This document shows positions 8,544-17,111 of a stretch of 64,000 nucleotides of DNA, one piece after another; the stretch's first letter is position 1; each line of letters begins with the position of its first letter. Location: NCBI GenBank assembly GCA_001874255.1, contig MPDC01000001.1:1-64000 (forward strand), in the 5' to 3' direction. This DNA is from Alphaproteobacteria bacterium MedPE-SWcel (GTDB taxonomy: Bacteria > Pseudomonadota > Alphaproteobacteria > Rhodobacterales > Rhodobacteraceae). Below the pieces are notes generated by a model. The model was not told where the DNA came from, searched no databases, and saw only the letters and a list, made by a program, of their open reading frames with translations. The translations under genes were made by a program, and so were the position numbers.

Positions 8544-8873
8544 ATGGCATCTGGAGTGAAACCCCGGGTCAAGGTCCCGAAGACGGCAGCGGCCGGTGAA
8601 GCCATCACGATCAAGACGTTGATCAGTCACAAGATGGAAAGTGGTCAGCGCAAGGGCGATGATGGCAACATCATTCCGCGCTCGATTATCAACCGCTTTG
8701 TGGCGGAGTTTAATGGACAGAATATCATCGATGTGACTCTGGAACCGGCGATTTCGACCAATCCCTATTTCCAGTTTGAGGCCTTGGTGCCGGAAGCGGG
8801 GGAGTTCCACTTCATTTGGTATGACGACGATGGCTCTGTCTACGAGACAAAGAAATCCATCAACATCGCGTGA
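8544..8873 (+). CDS. soxZ: SoxZ, partner subunit of SoxYZ
   Basis: 109 residues, no signal peptide, immunoglobulin-like beta sandwich typical of SoxZ (MASGVKPRVKVPKTAAAGE at the start). It heterodimerises with SoxY and is carried through the Tat pathway with it. Typical length. AAGGAGA precedes the ATG. It is followed by soxA after 29 bases. Confidence 0.95.
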   Translation: MASGVKPRVKVPKTAAAGEAITIKTLISHKMESGQRKGDDGNIIPRSIINRFVAEFNGQNIIDVTLEPAISTNPYFQFEALVPEAGEFHFIWYDDDGSVYETKKSINIA

Positions 8874-8902
8874 CATGTCGCGCGCGCCAGGGAGGACTCA
8901 AG

Positions 8903-9760
8903 GTGAAACGACCCCAGATACTGACCCGCGCCATGGCTGTGACGGTGGCGACGTTATGTGCCGCCTCAGCCAGCGCTGATCCGGACGAAGACAGTCTGAC
9001 GATCAACGGCGAGATCGAGATCATGACCGAGGCTGCGGCCCCTGCGCATTTGGACGATGTCGACACGATCTATTCCGGATGGCGGTTTCGCTCGGATGAA
9101 ACCCAATCCATGCAGATGGATGATTTCGACAACCCGGCGATGATCTTCGTCGAGGCCGCAGCCGAGGCCTGGGATCAGGTGGAGGGAACCGAAGGCAAAT
9201 CCTGCGGCACCTGTCATGATGATGTGGACAACATGCGCGGGGTTCGCGCCGTCTATCCCAAATGGAGCGAAACAGCCGGCGAAGTGCGCACGCTGGAGCA
9301 TCAGATCAATGACTGCCGCGAAAACCAGATGGGCGCAGACAGCTGGAACTATACCGGGGGCGACATGGCCGCGATGGTGGGGCTGATCTCCTCCGTGTCG
9401 CGCGGCCTGCCGGTCAATGTGGCGATCGACGGCCCGGCACAGTCGACTTGGGAAATGGGCAAGGAGCTCTATTACACGCGCACCGGCCAGCTCGAACTCT
9501 CCTGTGCGAATTGCCATGAAGACAGCTATGGGCTGATGATCCGCGCCGACCACCTGAGCCAGGGACAGATCAATGGCTTTCCCACCTATCGCCTGAAGAA
9601 CACCAAGCTCAATTCCGTGCATGGCCGGTTCAAGGGCTGCGTGCGCGATACCCGCGCCGAGACCTACAAGCCCGGGTCCACCGAATTCATTGCGCTGGAA
9701 CTCTATGTCGCGTCGCGCGGCAACGGGCTGAGCGTCGAGGGCCCGTCGGTCCGCAACTAG
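8903..9760 (+). CDS. soxA: SoxA, diheme cytochrome c of SoxAX
   Basis: About 285 residues with a Sec signal (cleavage near ASASAD). Two heme sites: CGTCH at about residue 101 and CANCH at about 201. The conserved Cys at about 246 in GRFKGCVRD is the persulfide-bearing active-site ligand of the catalytic heme. SoxAX forms the SoxY-thiosulfonate bond. This is the diheme (Paracoccus/Rhodovulum) type, not the monoheme type. A GGAGG seven bases before GTG 8903 decides the start; the longer frame from 8870 has no signal peptide. Confidence 0.94.
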   Translation: MKRPQILTRAMAVTVATLCAASASADPDEDSLTINGEIEIMTEAAAPAHLDDVDTIYSGWRFRSDETQSMQMDDFDNPAMIFVEAAAEAWDQVEGTEGKSCGTCHDDVDNMRGVRAVYPKWSETAGEVRTLEHQINDCRENQMGADSWNYTGGDMAAMVGLISSVSRGLPVNVAIDGPAQSTWEMGKELYYTRTGQLELSCANCHEDSYGLMIRADHLSQGQINGFPTYRLKNTKLNSVHGRFKGCVRDTRAETYKPGSTEFIALELYVASRGNGLSVEGPSVRN

Positions 9761-9813
9761 CCTTCCCGAGCGGCCCGATACGCATGCGTGTCGGGCCCTT
9801 CTGCACCAAACAA

Positions 9814-9829
9814 AATCACGTATACGAAT
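9814..9829. promoter_or_regulatory. SoxR-like box between soxA and soxB
   Basis: AATC-N8-GAAT (AATCACGTATACGAAT), 24 bases before the soxB ATG. It shares the centre ACGTA with the perfect box before soxX, and the surrounding AT-rich stretch (9808-9845) stands out from the coding GC. It suggests an internal, separately repressed promoter for soxBCDEF. I infer this from sequence only. Confidence 0.55.
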
Positions 9830-9853
9830 ATGTAATATGGAGCTGGAACGCAT

Positions 9854-11551
9854 ATGATCTCGCGTCGCGATTTTCTACAGGTCGGAATGGCCGCGTCCGC
9901 CATTCTCGGAGGCTCGGGGTTCGGCAATTGGTCCAGACTGGCGGCGCAACAGGCGTTGAGCCAGGATCAGCTGCTGGAGTTCGAGACCTTCGGGAACGTG
10001 TCTCTCATCCATATCACCGATATCCACGGGCAACTGAAACCGATCTATTTTCGCGAACCGTCGATCAACATCGGTGTCGGCGGCAACACGGGCGCCGTTC
10101 CCCATGTGACAGGGGCGGCGTTTCGGGCATTATACGGCATCGAGGACGGCTCTCCGTCCCATTACGCCTTGAGCTCGGGCGATTTTGCGGCCCTCGCGCG
10201 CGGCTATGGGCGCGTCGGCGGGCTGGACCGGGTGGCGACGGTGATCAAAGCCATTCGGGCTGACCGGCCCGACGCGATCCTGCTGGATGGCGGTGACACC
10301 TGGCACGGCTCCTACACCTGCTGGAAAACCGCTGGTCAGGACATGGTCAATGTCATGAACGCGCTCGAGCCGGATGCGATGACCTTCCATTGGGAATTCA
10401 CTCTGGGCAGTGACCGGGTCAACGAGATCGTCGAAAACCTGCCCTTTGCCGCGCTGGGCCAGAACATCTTTGATGCCGAATGGGACGAGCCGGTGGATCT
10501 GTTTCCGCCCTACAAGATGTTCGACCGGGGCGGCAGCAGGATCGCGGTCATCGGTCAGGCCTTTCCCTATATGCCGATCGCCAATCCGGGCTGGATGTTC
10601 CCCGAATACGCCTTTGGTATCCGGGACGAGAATATGGCCGCGATGGTCGAAGAAGTCCGCGCCAAGGGGGCGGATTGCGTGGTCGTCCTCAGCCACAACG
10701 GCTTTGACGTGGACAAGAAGATGGCCAGCGTGGTGCCGGGGATCGACGTGATCCTGTCGGGTCACACCCATGATGCCCTGCCGGAGCCCGTTGTGGTTGG
10801 CGAAACCATCATTATCGCATCCGGTTCGAACGGAAAATTCGTCAGCCGCGTCGACCTGGACATCCGGGATGGCCGCATGATGGGCTATCGCACCAAGCTG
10901 ATCCCGATCTTCTCGGATGTGATCGCACCGGATCCCGAGATGACCGCGCTGATTGACGCGCAGCGTGCGCCTTATCTGACCGAGATGCGCGAAGTCATCG
11001 GGCGTACCGACAGCCTGCTCTACCGGCGTGGCAATTTCAACGGGACCTGGGATGACCTGATCTGTGATGCGCTGCTGTCGGAACGCGATGCGGAAATCGC
11101 GCTCAGCCCCGGCGTGCGGTGGGGGCCCTCGCTCATTCCCGGACAGGACATCACCCGCGAGGATATCTTCGGCGTGACGTCCATGTCCTACGGCAAGGCA
11201 TATCGCACGGAAATGACGGGCGAATTCCTCAAGGTGGTGCTGGAAGATGTCGCCGACAACATCTTCAACGCCGATCCCTACTACCAGCAGGGCGGCGATA
11301 TGGTGCGGACGGGGGGGCTCGGCTACCGGATCGATGTGTCCAAACCGCAGGGAGAGCGGATTTCCAACATGACGCTCTTGAAGACCGGCGCGCGGATCGA
11401 TCCGGCCCATTCCTACGTCGTGGCCGGCTGGGCCAGCGTCAACGAAGGCACCGAAGGTCCGCAGATCTGGGATGTGGTCGAGCGTCATATCGCGCGTCTC
11501 GGCACCGTGACCGTGGACGACAACAACAGTGTCGAAGTCGTCGGCACCTGA
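9854..11551 (+). CDS. soxB: SoxB, dimanganese thiosulfohydrolase
   Basis: 565 residues, with a Tat signal (MISRRDFLQVGMAASAIL). It belongs to the 5'-nucleotidase/metallophosphoesterase superfamily. Metal ligands can be seen in HITDIHGQ (Asp, His), DGGDTWHGS (Asp), LSHNGFD (His) and LSGHTHD (two His). SoxB hydrolyses the terminal sulfone from SoxY-bound thiosulfonate, releasing sulfate. The length fits the family. The soxC start follows after 22 bases. Confidence 0.96.
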   Translation: MISRRDFLQVGMAASAILGGSGFGNWSRLAAQQALSQDQLLEFETFGNVSLIHITDIHGQLKPIYFREPSINIGVGGNTGAVPHVTGAAFRALYGIEDGSPSHYALSSGDFAALARGYGRVGGLDRVATVIKAIRADRPDAILLDGGDTWHGSYTCWKTAGQDMVNVMNALEPDAMTFHWEFTLGSDRVNEIVENLPFAALGQNIFDAEWDEPVDLFPPYKMFDRGGSRIAVIGQAFPYMPIANPGWMFPEYAFGIRDENMAAMVEEVRAKGADCVVVLSHNGFDVDKKMASVVPGIDVILSGHTHDALPEPVVVGETIIIASGSNGKFVSRVDLDIRDGRMMGYRTKLIPIFSDVIAPDPEMTALIDAQRAPYLTEMREVIGRTDSLLYRRGNFNGTWDDLICDALLSERDAEIALSPGVRWGPSLIPGQDITREDIFGVTSMSYGKAYRTEMTGEFLKVVLEDVADNIFNADPYYQQGGDMVRTGGLGYRIDVSKPQGERISNMTLLKTGARIDPAHSYVVAGWASVNEGTEGPQIWDVVERHIARLGTVTVDDNNSVEVVGT

Positions 11552-11573
11552 GTGAAACTGGAGACTTTGAACC

Positions 11574-12845
11574 ATGGCTGATCTGTTCAAACCATCCCGC
11601 CGCGCCTTCCTGCGGGGCTCCGCTGCTGCAGCGGCTGGAACCGTGGCGGGGTCCGCGGTGGCGCAGGCGCCGGACCCGCTGATCACCGAGCTGCAGGACT
11701 GGGCGACCCTCACCGGCGTCGGCGTCGACGAGACCCCCTATGGCCTGCCAATCAGATTTGAGTCCGATGTCGTGCGTCGCAACGTGGAATGGCTGACGGC
11801 CTCGCCCATTTCCTCGATCAACTTCACGCCGATCCACGCGCTGGACGGGACGATCACGCCGCAGGGCTGCGCCTTTGAACGGCATCATTCCGGGGCCATT
11901 GAGCTGCGCAAGGAAGACTATCGTCTGATGATCAACGGGCTTGTGGATCGCCCCCTCGTGTTTACCTACGAAGATCTGGAACGCTTTCCGCGCGAAAACC
12001 ACGTGTATTTCTGCGAATGCGCTGCCAATTCCGGCATGGAATGGGCCGGGGCGCAGCTGAACGGTGTCCAGTTCACCCACGGCATGATCCACAATATGGA
12101 ATACACCGGCGTCCCTCTGCGCAGTCTTCTGGCCGAGGCCGGACTGGAGGCCGCCGGTGATCTGACCGACAAATGGGTCTACGTCGAAGGCGCGGATGCC
12201 TCGTCCAACGGGCGGTCCATCCCGATGGAAAAAGCGCTCGACGATGTGCTGGTTGCCTTCAAGGCCAATGGCGAAGCCTTGCGGATGGAACATGGATATC
12301 CGGTGCGTCTGGTGGTTCCGGGCTGGGAAGGCAATATGTGGGTCAAGTGGCTGCGCCGCATAGAGGTCAGCGACATGGCCGTCGAGAGCCGCGAGGAGAC
12401 GTCCAAATACACCGATGTGCTCGAGGATGGAACGGCGCGAAAATGGACCTGGGTGATGGATGCCAAATCGGTGATCACCTCGCCCAGCCCGCAATCGCCG
12501 ATACGCCATGGTCCGGGCCCATTGGTCATCTCCGGGCTGGCCTGGTCCGGCCACGGCAGGATCACCCGCGTGGATGTGTCCCAGGATGGCGGCATCACAT
12601 GGCAGACCGCCCGGCTGGGAAAACAGGGCGATACCAAGGCCTTGACCCGGTTCTATCTGGATGCCGAATGGAACGGCGAAGACCTGTTGCTGCAGTCGCG
12701 TGCCATCGATGAAACCGGCTATGTGCAGCCCACAAAAACCCAGCTGCGGGACGCACGCGGCGAGAATTCAGTCTACCACAACAACTGCATTCAGACTTGG
12801 TACGTGAATGGGAAAGGGATCGCGGAAAATGTCGAAGTCTCTTAG
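11574..12845 (+). CDS. soxC: SoxC, molybdopterin sulfur dehydrogenase subunit
   Basis: 423 residues with a twin-arginine leader (RRAFLRGSAAAAAG). It belongs to the sulfite oxidase family. The probable Mo-coordinating Cys is near residue 149 in CECAANSG, and a Mo-co dimerisation domain occupies the C-terminal third. With cytochrome SoxD it oxidises the SoxY-bound sulfane sulfur by six electrons, so thiosulfate can go fully to sulfate without stored sulfur globules. It overlaps soxD by 17 bases, which suggests coupled translation of the two subunits. Confidence 0.95.
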   Translation: MADLFKPSRRAFLRGSAAAAAGTVAGSAVAQAPDPLITELQDWATLTGVGVDETPYGLPIRFESDVVRRNVEWLTASPISSINFTPIHALDGTITPQGCAFERHHSGAIELRKEDYRLMINGLVDRPLVFTYEDLERFPRENHVYFCECAANSGMEWAGAQLNGVQFTHGMIHNMEYTGVPLRSLLAEAGLEAAGDLTDKWVYVEGADASSNGRSIPMEKALDDVLVAFKANGEALRMEHGYPVRLVVPGWEGNMWVKWLRRIEVSDMAVESREETSKYTDVLEDGTARKWTWVMDAKSVITSPSPQSPIRHGPGPLVISGLAWSGHGRITRVDVSQDGGITWQTARLGKQGDTKALTRFYLDAEWNGEDLLLQSRAIDETGYVQPTKTQLRDARGENSVYHNNCIQTWYVNGKGIAENVEVS

Positions 12846-14178
12846 TCAGGTCTTCCTTCCGGCCTTTGGTGGCACAGCCTTGCTCCTCGCGGCGGCGGTC
12901 TTTCTTGCCAATCGGCAACATGCGGAAAACAAGCTGGAAATGTTGCAGGCGCGGGTCGAGACGCTGGACAGCGCACGTGCGGATGCACGGCGCATGGCCG
13001 CAGCAGAAGCAGGCCGCGCCGAGGAATTGGCCCAGAAGGTCGCAGAGATCGAGGCGGCCATGGCAGACCGGGCCAAGGTCGGCGGGTCCCTGTCTCGTCC
13101 CGCCCCCGCGCAAGATGGGCCCTTGGGCTTGGGCCGCAGCGCGCTCGCCGAAGAAATCCATGCCTGGGACGTGGATATCCTGCCGGACGGGCGGGGTCTG
13201 CCCGAGGGGCGCGGCGATGTCTTCACGGGCGAGGAGGTCTTTGCCGAGGCCTGCGCCTCCTGTCACGGCGATTTTGCTGAAGGCGTCGACAATTGGCCGG
13301 TTCTGGCCGGGGGCTTCGACACATTGGCGGATAAGGACCCGGTCAAGACCGTGGGTTCCTATTGGCCCTATCTCTCGACCGTCTGGGACTATGTGCATCG
13401 GTCGATGCCCTTCGGCGACGCGCAGAGCCTGAGCAATGACGACGTCTACGCGATCGTTGCCTATATCCTGTATTCCAATGATCTGGTGGATGATGAGTTC
13501 GAGCTGAGCCACGAGAATTTTGCCGAGGTGCGGATGCACAATGCCGATGGCTTTGTCGTTGATGATCGCCCGAGCACGGAATATCCGCATTGGACTGGTG
13601 AGCCCTGCATGGCGAACTGCAAGGAGACCGTTGCCATCACCAAGCGCGCGACCTTCCTGAACGTGACCCCGGAAAGCGGCGGGGACGCCATGAGCGCCCC
13701 TGAGACCGCCCCTGAGACCACCACGGGCACAACGACGAGCACCACCACGGTCTCACCCGCGGAACCGGCCGCCGCCCCAGCGCCGACCGCAGAGGTCGCG
13801 CCAGAGGTCGCGCCAGAGGCTGTGGCTGTGGCTGTGGCAGAAGCACCGGTCGATGCGGAACTGGTAAAAGCAGGCGAGAAGGTCTTCAGGAAATGCAAGG
13901 CCTGTCATACGGTGGGAACGGGCGCCAAGAACAAGACCGGCCCGCAGCTCAATGCGCTGTTGGGACGCCAGATCGGAGCCGTCGAAGGCTTCAGGTATTC
14001 CAAGGTGTTTCAGGCGGCGCGCGAGGAAGGGCGTGTCTGGGACGAAGCCTCTCTGATCGCGTTCCTGGCCAAGCCAAAGTCCTATCTCAAGGGCACGAAG
14101 ATGGCGTTCAGCGGCCTCAAGAAGAAAGGAGACCAGGAAGCGATCATTGCATACCTGAACAGCTTTCGCGGCGAATGA
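12829..14178 (+). CDS. soxD: SoxD, diheme cytochrome c of sulfur dehydrogenase
   Basis: 449 residues: an N-terminal hydrophobic helix (signal or anchor, about 8-24), an Ala/Glu-rich coiled-coil-like stretch (about 30-85), heme domain 1 with CASCH at about residue 142, a Thr/Pro/Ala-rich linker with repeated codons (about 285-340), and heme domain 2 with CKACH at about 356. It accepts electrons from SoxC. It is longer than I remember for Paracoccus SoxD, owing to the coiled coil and linker. Start: ATG 12829 after AAAGGG; ATG 12808 would add seven residues. Confidence 0.93.
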   Translation: MSKSLSQVFLPAFGGTALLLAAAVFLANRQHAENKLEMLQARVETLDSARADARRMAAAEAGRAEELAQKVAEIEAAMADRAKVGGSLSRPAPAQDGPLGLGRSALAEEIHAWDVDILPDGRGLPEGRGDVFTGEEVFAEACASCHGDFAEGVDNWPVLAGGFDTLADKDPVKTVGSYWPYLSTVWDYVHRSMPFGDAQSLSNDDVYAIVAYILYSNDLVDDEFELSHENFAEVRMHNADGFVVDDRPSTEYPHWTGEPCMANCKETVAITKRATFLNVTPESGGDAMSAPETAPETTTGTTTSTTTVSPAEPAAAPAPTAEVAPEVAPEAVAVAVAEAPVDAELVKAGEKVFRKCKACHTVGTGAKNKTGPQLNALLGRQIGAVEGFRYSKVFQAAREEGRVWDEASLIAFLAKPKSYLKGTKMAFSGLKKKGDQEAIIAYLNSFRGE

Positions 14179-14197
14179 GGCAACGGCTCAGCCGTCC

Positions 14198-14479
14198 TTG
14201 CCCGCCGGGTCCGACGTTCTGGCAGACATATTGGCGATCAAGGGAGACCTGGAATACGGAGAGTATCTGGCATCGGAATGTACAACATGTCACCGCCACG
14301 ACGGGACCAGCGAGGAGATCCCGGGCATCGTGGGCTGGCAGGCCAAAGACTTCGCGGCGGCTATGTCTGCCTACAAGTCCAAATCAAGGGCACATCCGGT
14401 GATGCAGATGGTGGCTGGCCGTCTCGGCAATGAGGAGATTGCCGCGTTGGCCGCCTTTTTCGAAAGCCTGGGTCGGTGA
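14198..14479 (+). CDS. soxE: SoxE/FccA-like monoheme cytochrome c, no signal peptide visible
   Basis: About 93 residues with one heme site, CTTCH, and the class I pattern of small cytochrome subunits of flavocytochrome c sulfide dehydrogenase (PGIVGW near the middle, VMQMVAGRLGNEEIAALAAFF at the end with the likely Met ligand). It stands directly before the flavoprotein gene soxF, its expected partner. The frame is closed by a stop at 14156-14158 inside soxD and contains no ATG before the heme motif. The only early start is TTG 14198, so no export signal is encoded. The residues just upstream in frame (TAFAANEATAQ) resemble the end of a signal peptide, hinting at a lost start or a frameshift. 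The symbol is given by position; Paracoccus SoxE is larger. Confidence 0.65.
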   Translation: MPAGSDVLADILAIKGDLEYGEYLASECTTCHRHDGTSEEIPGIVGWQAKDFAAAMSAYKSKSRAHPVMQMVAGRLGNEEIAALAAFFESLGR

Positions 14480-14515
14480 CATTTTTGGGGTGACATTTTT
14501 CGGGAGGAGAAAGAC

Positions 14516-15766
14516 ATGAAACTGGACAGGCGATTGTTCCTGAGTACGACGGCCGCGACATTGGCAGCCCCGATGGTTCTGGGGCAGGGCAGGCCGCGGG
14601 TGGTGGTGATCGGCGGCGGCGCGGGCGGCGCGACCGCCGCGCGCTACATTGCCAAGGACAGCGAGGGCGCCATCGATGTCGTCCTGATCGAGCCGACGCG
14701 AAAATACTACACCTGTTTCTTTTCCAATCTCTACCTGGGCGGACTGAAGGAGATCGAGGACATCGGCCACACCTACGGCACGCTCGCCGCCGCAGGTGTG
14801 AATGTCGTTCACGATTGGGCAGTCGGCGTGGACCGGTCGGCAAGGCAGGTGTCGCTGGCGGGCGGTGGTGTGCTGACCTATGACAAGCTGATCCTGTCGC
14901 CGGGCATCGATTTCGTCGAAGGGGCCGTCGACGGCTGGGATATCACGGCGCAGAACGCCATGCCGCACGCCTATAAGGCGGGGTCGCAATCCGAACTGCT
15001 GAAGGCGCAGCTGATGGCCATGCCCGAGGGCGGAACCTTCGCCATGGTTGCGCCGCCAAACCCCTATCGCTGTCCGCCGGGGCCCTATGAGCGGGTCTCG
15101 ATGGTGGCGCAGTTTCTCAAGGCGAATAACCCGACTGCGAAGATCATCGTCGCGGACCCAAAGTCGAAATTCTCCAAGATGGCACTGTTTCAGGAAGGCT
15201 GGGCAGACCACTATGTCGGCATGGTGGATTGGATCGGCGCCGATTTCGGGGGCGCGAATGTGTCCGTTGATCCGGGCGCCATGACGATCACCATCGACGG
15301 CGAGGTCACCAGCGTCGATGTCTGCAATGTCATTCCTGCGATGAAAGCCGGACGGATCGCCGAGTTGGCCGGGGTGACATCCGGCAATTGGGCCCCGGTG
15401 AACGCAGCCGACATGTCGACCAAGGCCGACCCCGATGTATATGTGCTGGGCGATGCGGCCAGCCAGGGCGATATGCCGAAATCCGGCTTCGCGGCCAACA
15501 GTCAGGCAAAGGTCTGTGCGAATGCCATTCGCGGTGCCCTGACCGGATCGCGGATCTTCCCGGCCAAATTCTCCAACACATGCTGGTCCCTGATCGGCAC
15601 CGACAATGGCGTCAAGGTTGGGGCGACCTATGAGGCCACCGACGAAAAGATTGCAAAGGTGGATGGCTTCATCTCGCAGACCGGCGAAAGCTCGGAGCTG
15701 CGCAAGGCCACCTATCAGGAATCCGAAGGATGGTACGCAGGCATCACGGCGGACATGTTTGGCTAG
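14516..15766 (+). CDS. soxF: SoxF, flavocytochrome c sulfide dehydrogenase flavoprotein
   Basis: 416 residues with a Tat-type leader (LDRRLFLSTTAATLAAP). A Rossmann FAD motif RVVVIGGGAGGATAARYI follows at once. Three family Cys are visible, in YYTCFFSN, YRCPPGPYE and NTCWSLIG: one for the covalent flavin and a redox disulfide pair. A C-terminal FCSD flavin-binding domain is present. The family oxidises sulfide to sulfur, passing electrons to the cytochrome subunit just upstream; in Paracoccus SoxF enhances Sox turnover. GGGAGGAG precedes the ATG. Last gene of the rightward sox operon. Confidence 0.92.
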   Translation: MKLDRRLFLSTTAATLAAPMVLGQGRPRVVVIGGGAGGATAARYIAKDSEGAIDVVLIEPTRKYYTCFFSNLYLGGLKEIEDIGHTYGTLAAAGVNVVHDWAVGVDRSARQVSLAGGGVLTYDKLILSPGIDFVEGAVDGWDITAQNAMPHAYKAGSQSELLKAQLMAMPEGGTFAMVAPPNPYRCPPGPYERVSMVAQFLKANNPTAKIIVADPKSKFSKMALFQEGWADHYVGMVDWIGADFGGANVSVDPGAMTITIDGEVTSVDVCNVIPAMKAGRIAELAGVTSGNWAPVNAADMSTKADPDVYVLGDAASQGDMPKSGFAANSQAKVCANAIRGALTGSRIFPAKFSNTCWSLIGTDNGVKVGATYEATDEKIAKVDGFISQTGESSELRKATYQESEGWYAGITADMFG

Positions 15767-15896
15767 GCACCGAGACGCAGGTCCCGCAGCTGATGCGGGC
15801 CCTGCATCCGGGACATCGGCCGGGACGTTGGCCGGGATACCGGCAGGGACATAGGCAGGTACATTGGCCGGGGCGTTGCCGCTTCTGTCGGCGCTG

Positions 15897-15972
15897 GATC
15901 ACAGGCTTGCCAGACGATCACAGGCTTGCCAGACGATCACAGCTTCGCCAGACGATCACAGGTTTGCGAAAC
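15897..15972. repeat. Four 19-bp tandem repeats over the soxH stop codon
   Basis: Units of the form gatcacaggcttgccagac start at 15897, 15916, 15935 and 15954. The first two are identical and the others differ by a few bases. The last unit contains the soxH stop codon and the codons before it, so the array looks like repeated duplication of the 3' end of soxH. Just upstream (about 15805-15880) is a second, more degenerate array of 12-13 base units rich in GGCCGGGA. Confidence 0.85.
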
Positions 15973-16864
15973 GATAGCCATCCTCTGTGCGTTCGGCGCG
16001 CCCGATGCCGCCGCCGGGCAGGTGAAACCCAACCAGTGTCATCTGCTCGGATGTGAGCCGGTCCAGCAGCATGTGCCGCGATGCCGCCGCAGTCGCGGGA
16101 TCCTGATCCAGACCGCCGTGCCACTCGGGGCGGTGGAAGGCCACGTGGTGATTGCCGATGGCGTCTCCGGCGACCAGCACCGCCTCGGTGCCGTGGCGGA
16201 TCTCAAAGGCCATGTGACCGGGGGTATGCCCCGGGGTCGCGACCGCAGCGATGCCCGGCAGGATTTCCTCGTGGTCGTCGAACAACACCACCGACTCTTC
16301 GATCGCCTGCATGCGCCGCCTGGCGCCGACAGCAAAGGGGACACGGGCGTCATCAATGGTGGTTGCCGTCTGCGGATCCCACCAATAGTCCCACTCGGAT
16401 CGCCCCATCATATGGGTGGCTCCGGCAAACAGCGGATCGTCAAATTCATCCAGCACGCCCCAGATATGATCCGGATGGGCATGGGTGAAGATGACGTGGG
16501 TAATGTCCTCGGGCGCCAGCCCCTGCGTTTCGAGCGCGCTCAGCACCTTGCCGGCGCTGGGCATGAAATCCGCTCCGGACCCCGCATCAAACAGGACCGT
16601 ATTGCGCCCGTCCCGGTAGAGCGTGAGATTGCATTCCGGCGCAAGTTGCGATGCCGACACGCCATATGCAGAGAGAATGCCCTGCAATTCCACCTCTGGC
16701 ATCGCATCGAACAACAAGCTCCCCGGCAGAATGAGATGACCATCGCTCACTGTGGTGATGGACGCCTCGCCGAAACGGAGGTCTGCCGAGACCAATGTCG
16801 GCAGCGACCCGACAAGTGGCACGGTGGCGGCGTGATGTATGAATGATCTGCGCGACAGCTTCAT
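15956..16864 (-). CDS. soxH: SoxH-like metallo-beta-lactamase fold hydrolase
   Basis: 302 residues with a Tat-type signal (MKLSRRSFIHHAATVPLVGSLP). It has the metallo-beta-lactamase dinuclear zinc motif HAHPDH (in VIFTHAHPDHIWG), a further His in TPGHTPGHM, and VLVAGDAI for the bridging Asp. SoxH in Paracoccus is a periplasmic zinc hydrolase of the sox cluster, not essential for thiosulfate oxidation and of unknown substrate. The ATG at 16864 has a perfect GGAGG five bases upstream; a GTG four codons earlier overlaps that site and is rejected. It converges on soxF. A SoxR-like box lies 28 bases upstream, which supports membership in the regulon. Confidence 0.85.
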   Translation of the reverse strand: MKLSRRSFIHHAATVPLVGSLPTLVSADLRFGEASITTVSDGHLILPGSLLFDAMPEVELQGILSAYGVSASQLAPECNLTLYRDGRNTVLFDAGSGADFMPSAGKVLSALETQGLAPEDITHVIFTHAHPDHIWGVLDEFDDPLFAGATHMMGRSEWDYWWDPQTATTIDDARVPFAVGARRRMQAIEESVVLFDDHEEILPGIAAVATPGHTPGHMAFEIRHGTEAVLVAGDAIGNHHVAFHRPEWHGGLDQDPATAAASRHMLLDRLTSEQMTLVGFHLPGGGIGRAERTEDGYRFANL

Positions 16865-16892
16865 CTGATCCTCCACGAAGATACCTTCATAA

Positions 16893-16908
16893 AATCATAT
16901 TATTGAAT
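16893..16908. promoter_or_regulatory. SoxR-like box before soxH
   Basis: AATC-N8-GAAT (AATCATATTATTGAAT), the same form as the boxes before soxS/soxV and soxB. It lies in an AT-rich island 28 bases before the soxH start. A second small palindrome, ATTGAATTCAAT (16902-16913), overlaps its right half. Confidence 0.55.
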
Positions 16909-17063
16909 TCAATGCTTGTCGAGGTATTTTGCGGATTTCCAATGGCCTCTTCGCAACGCAGCGACCGCCCGGGATGCGTCGCTTTATTGCAGGGGGTCAG
17001 CATGGGTGGACGCGCAAACCCGCCTCCACCCGCGACCGCATCACCCGCTGGCATGGCTCCGGC

Positions 17064-17111
17064 ACTGGCCGAAAAAGCGACTGGCCGAAAAAGCGACTGG
17101 CCGAAAAAGCC
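17064..17111. repeat. Three 16-bp tandem repeats
   Basis: Units actggccgaaaaagcg at 17064, 17080 and 17096, the last differing in its final base. Non-coding, about 190 bases beyond the purU stop. Contiguous with no spacers. Confidence 0.9.

Noticed and set aside
10130-11713. 527-codon frame opposite soxB
   Set aside because: Antisense shadow; soxB on the plus strand has all metal motifs and a Tat signal.
17064-17111. Possible CRISPR array
   Set aside because: Repeats of 16 bp are directly contiguous, without spacers, and no cas genes are present.
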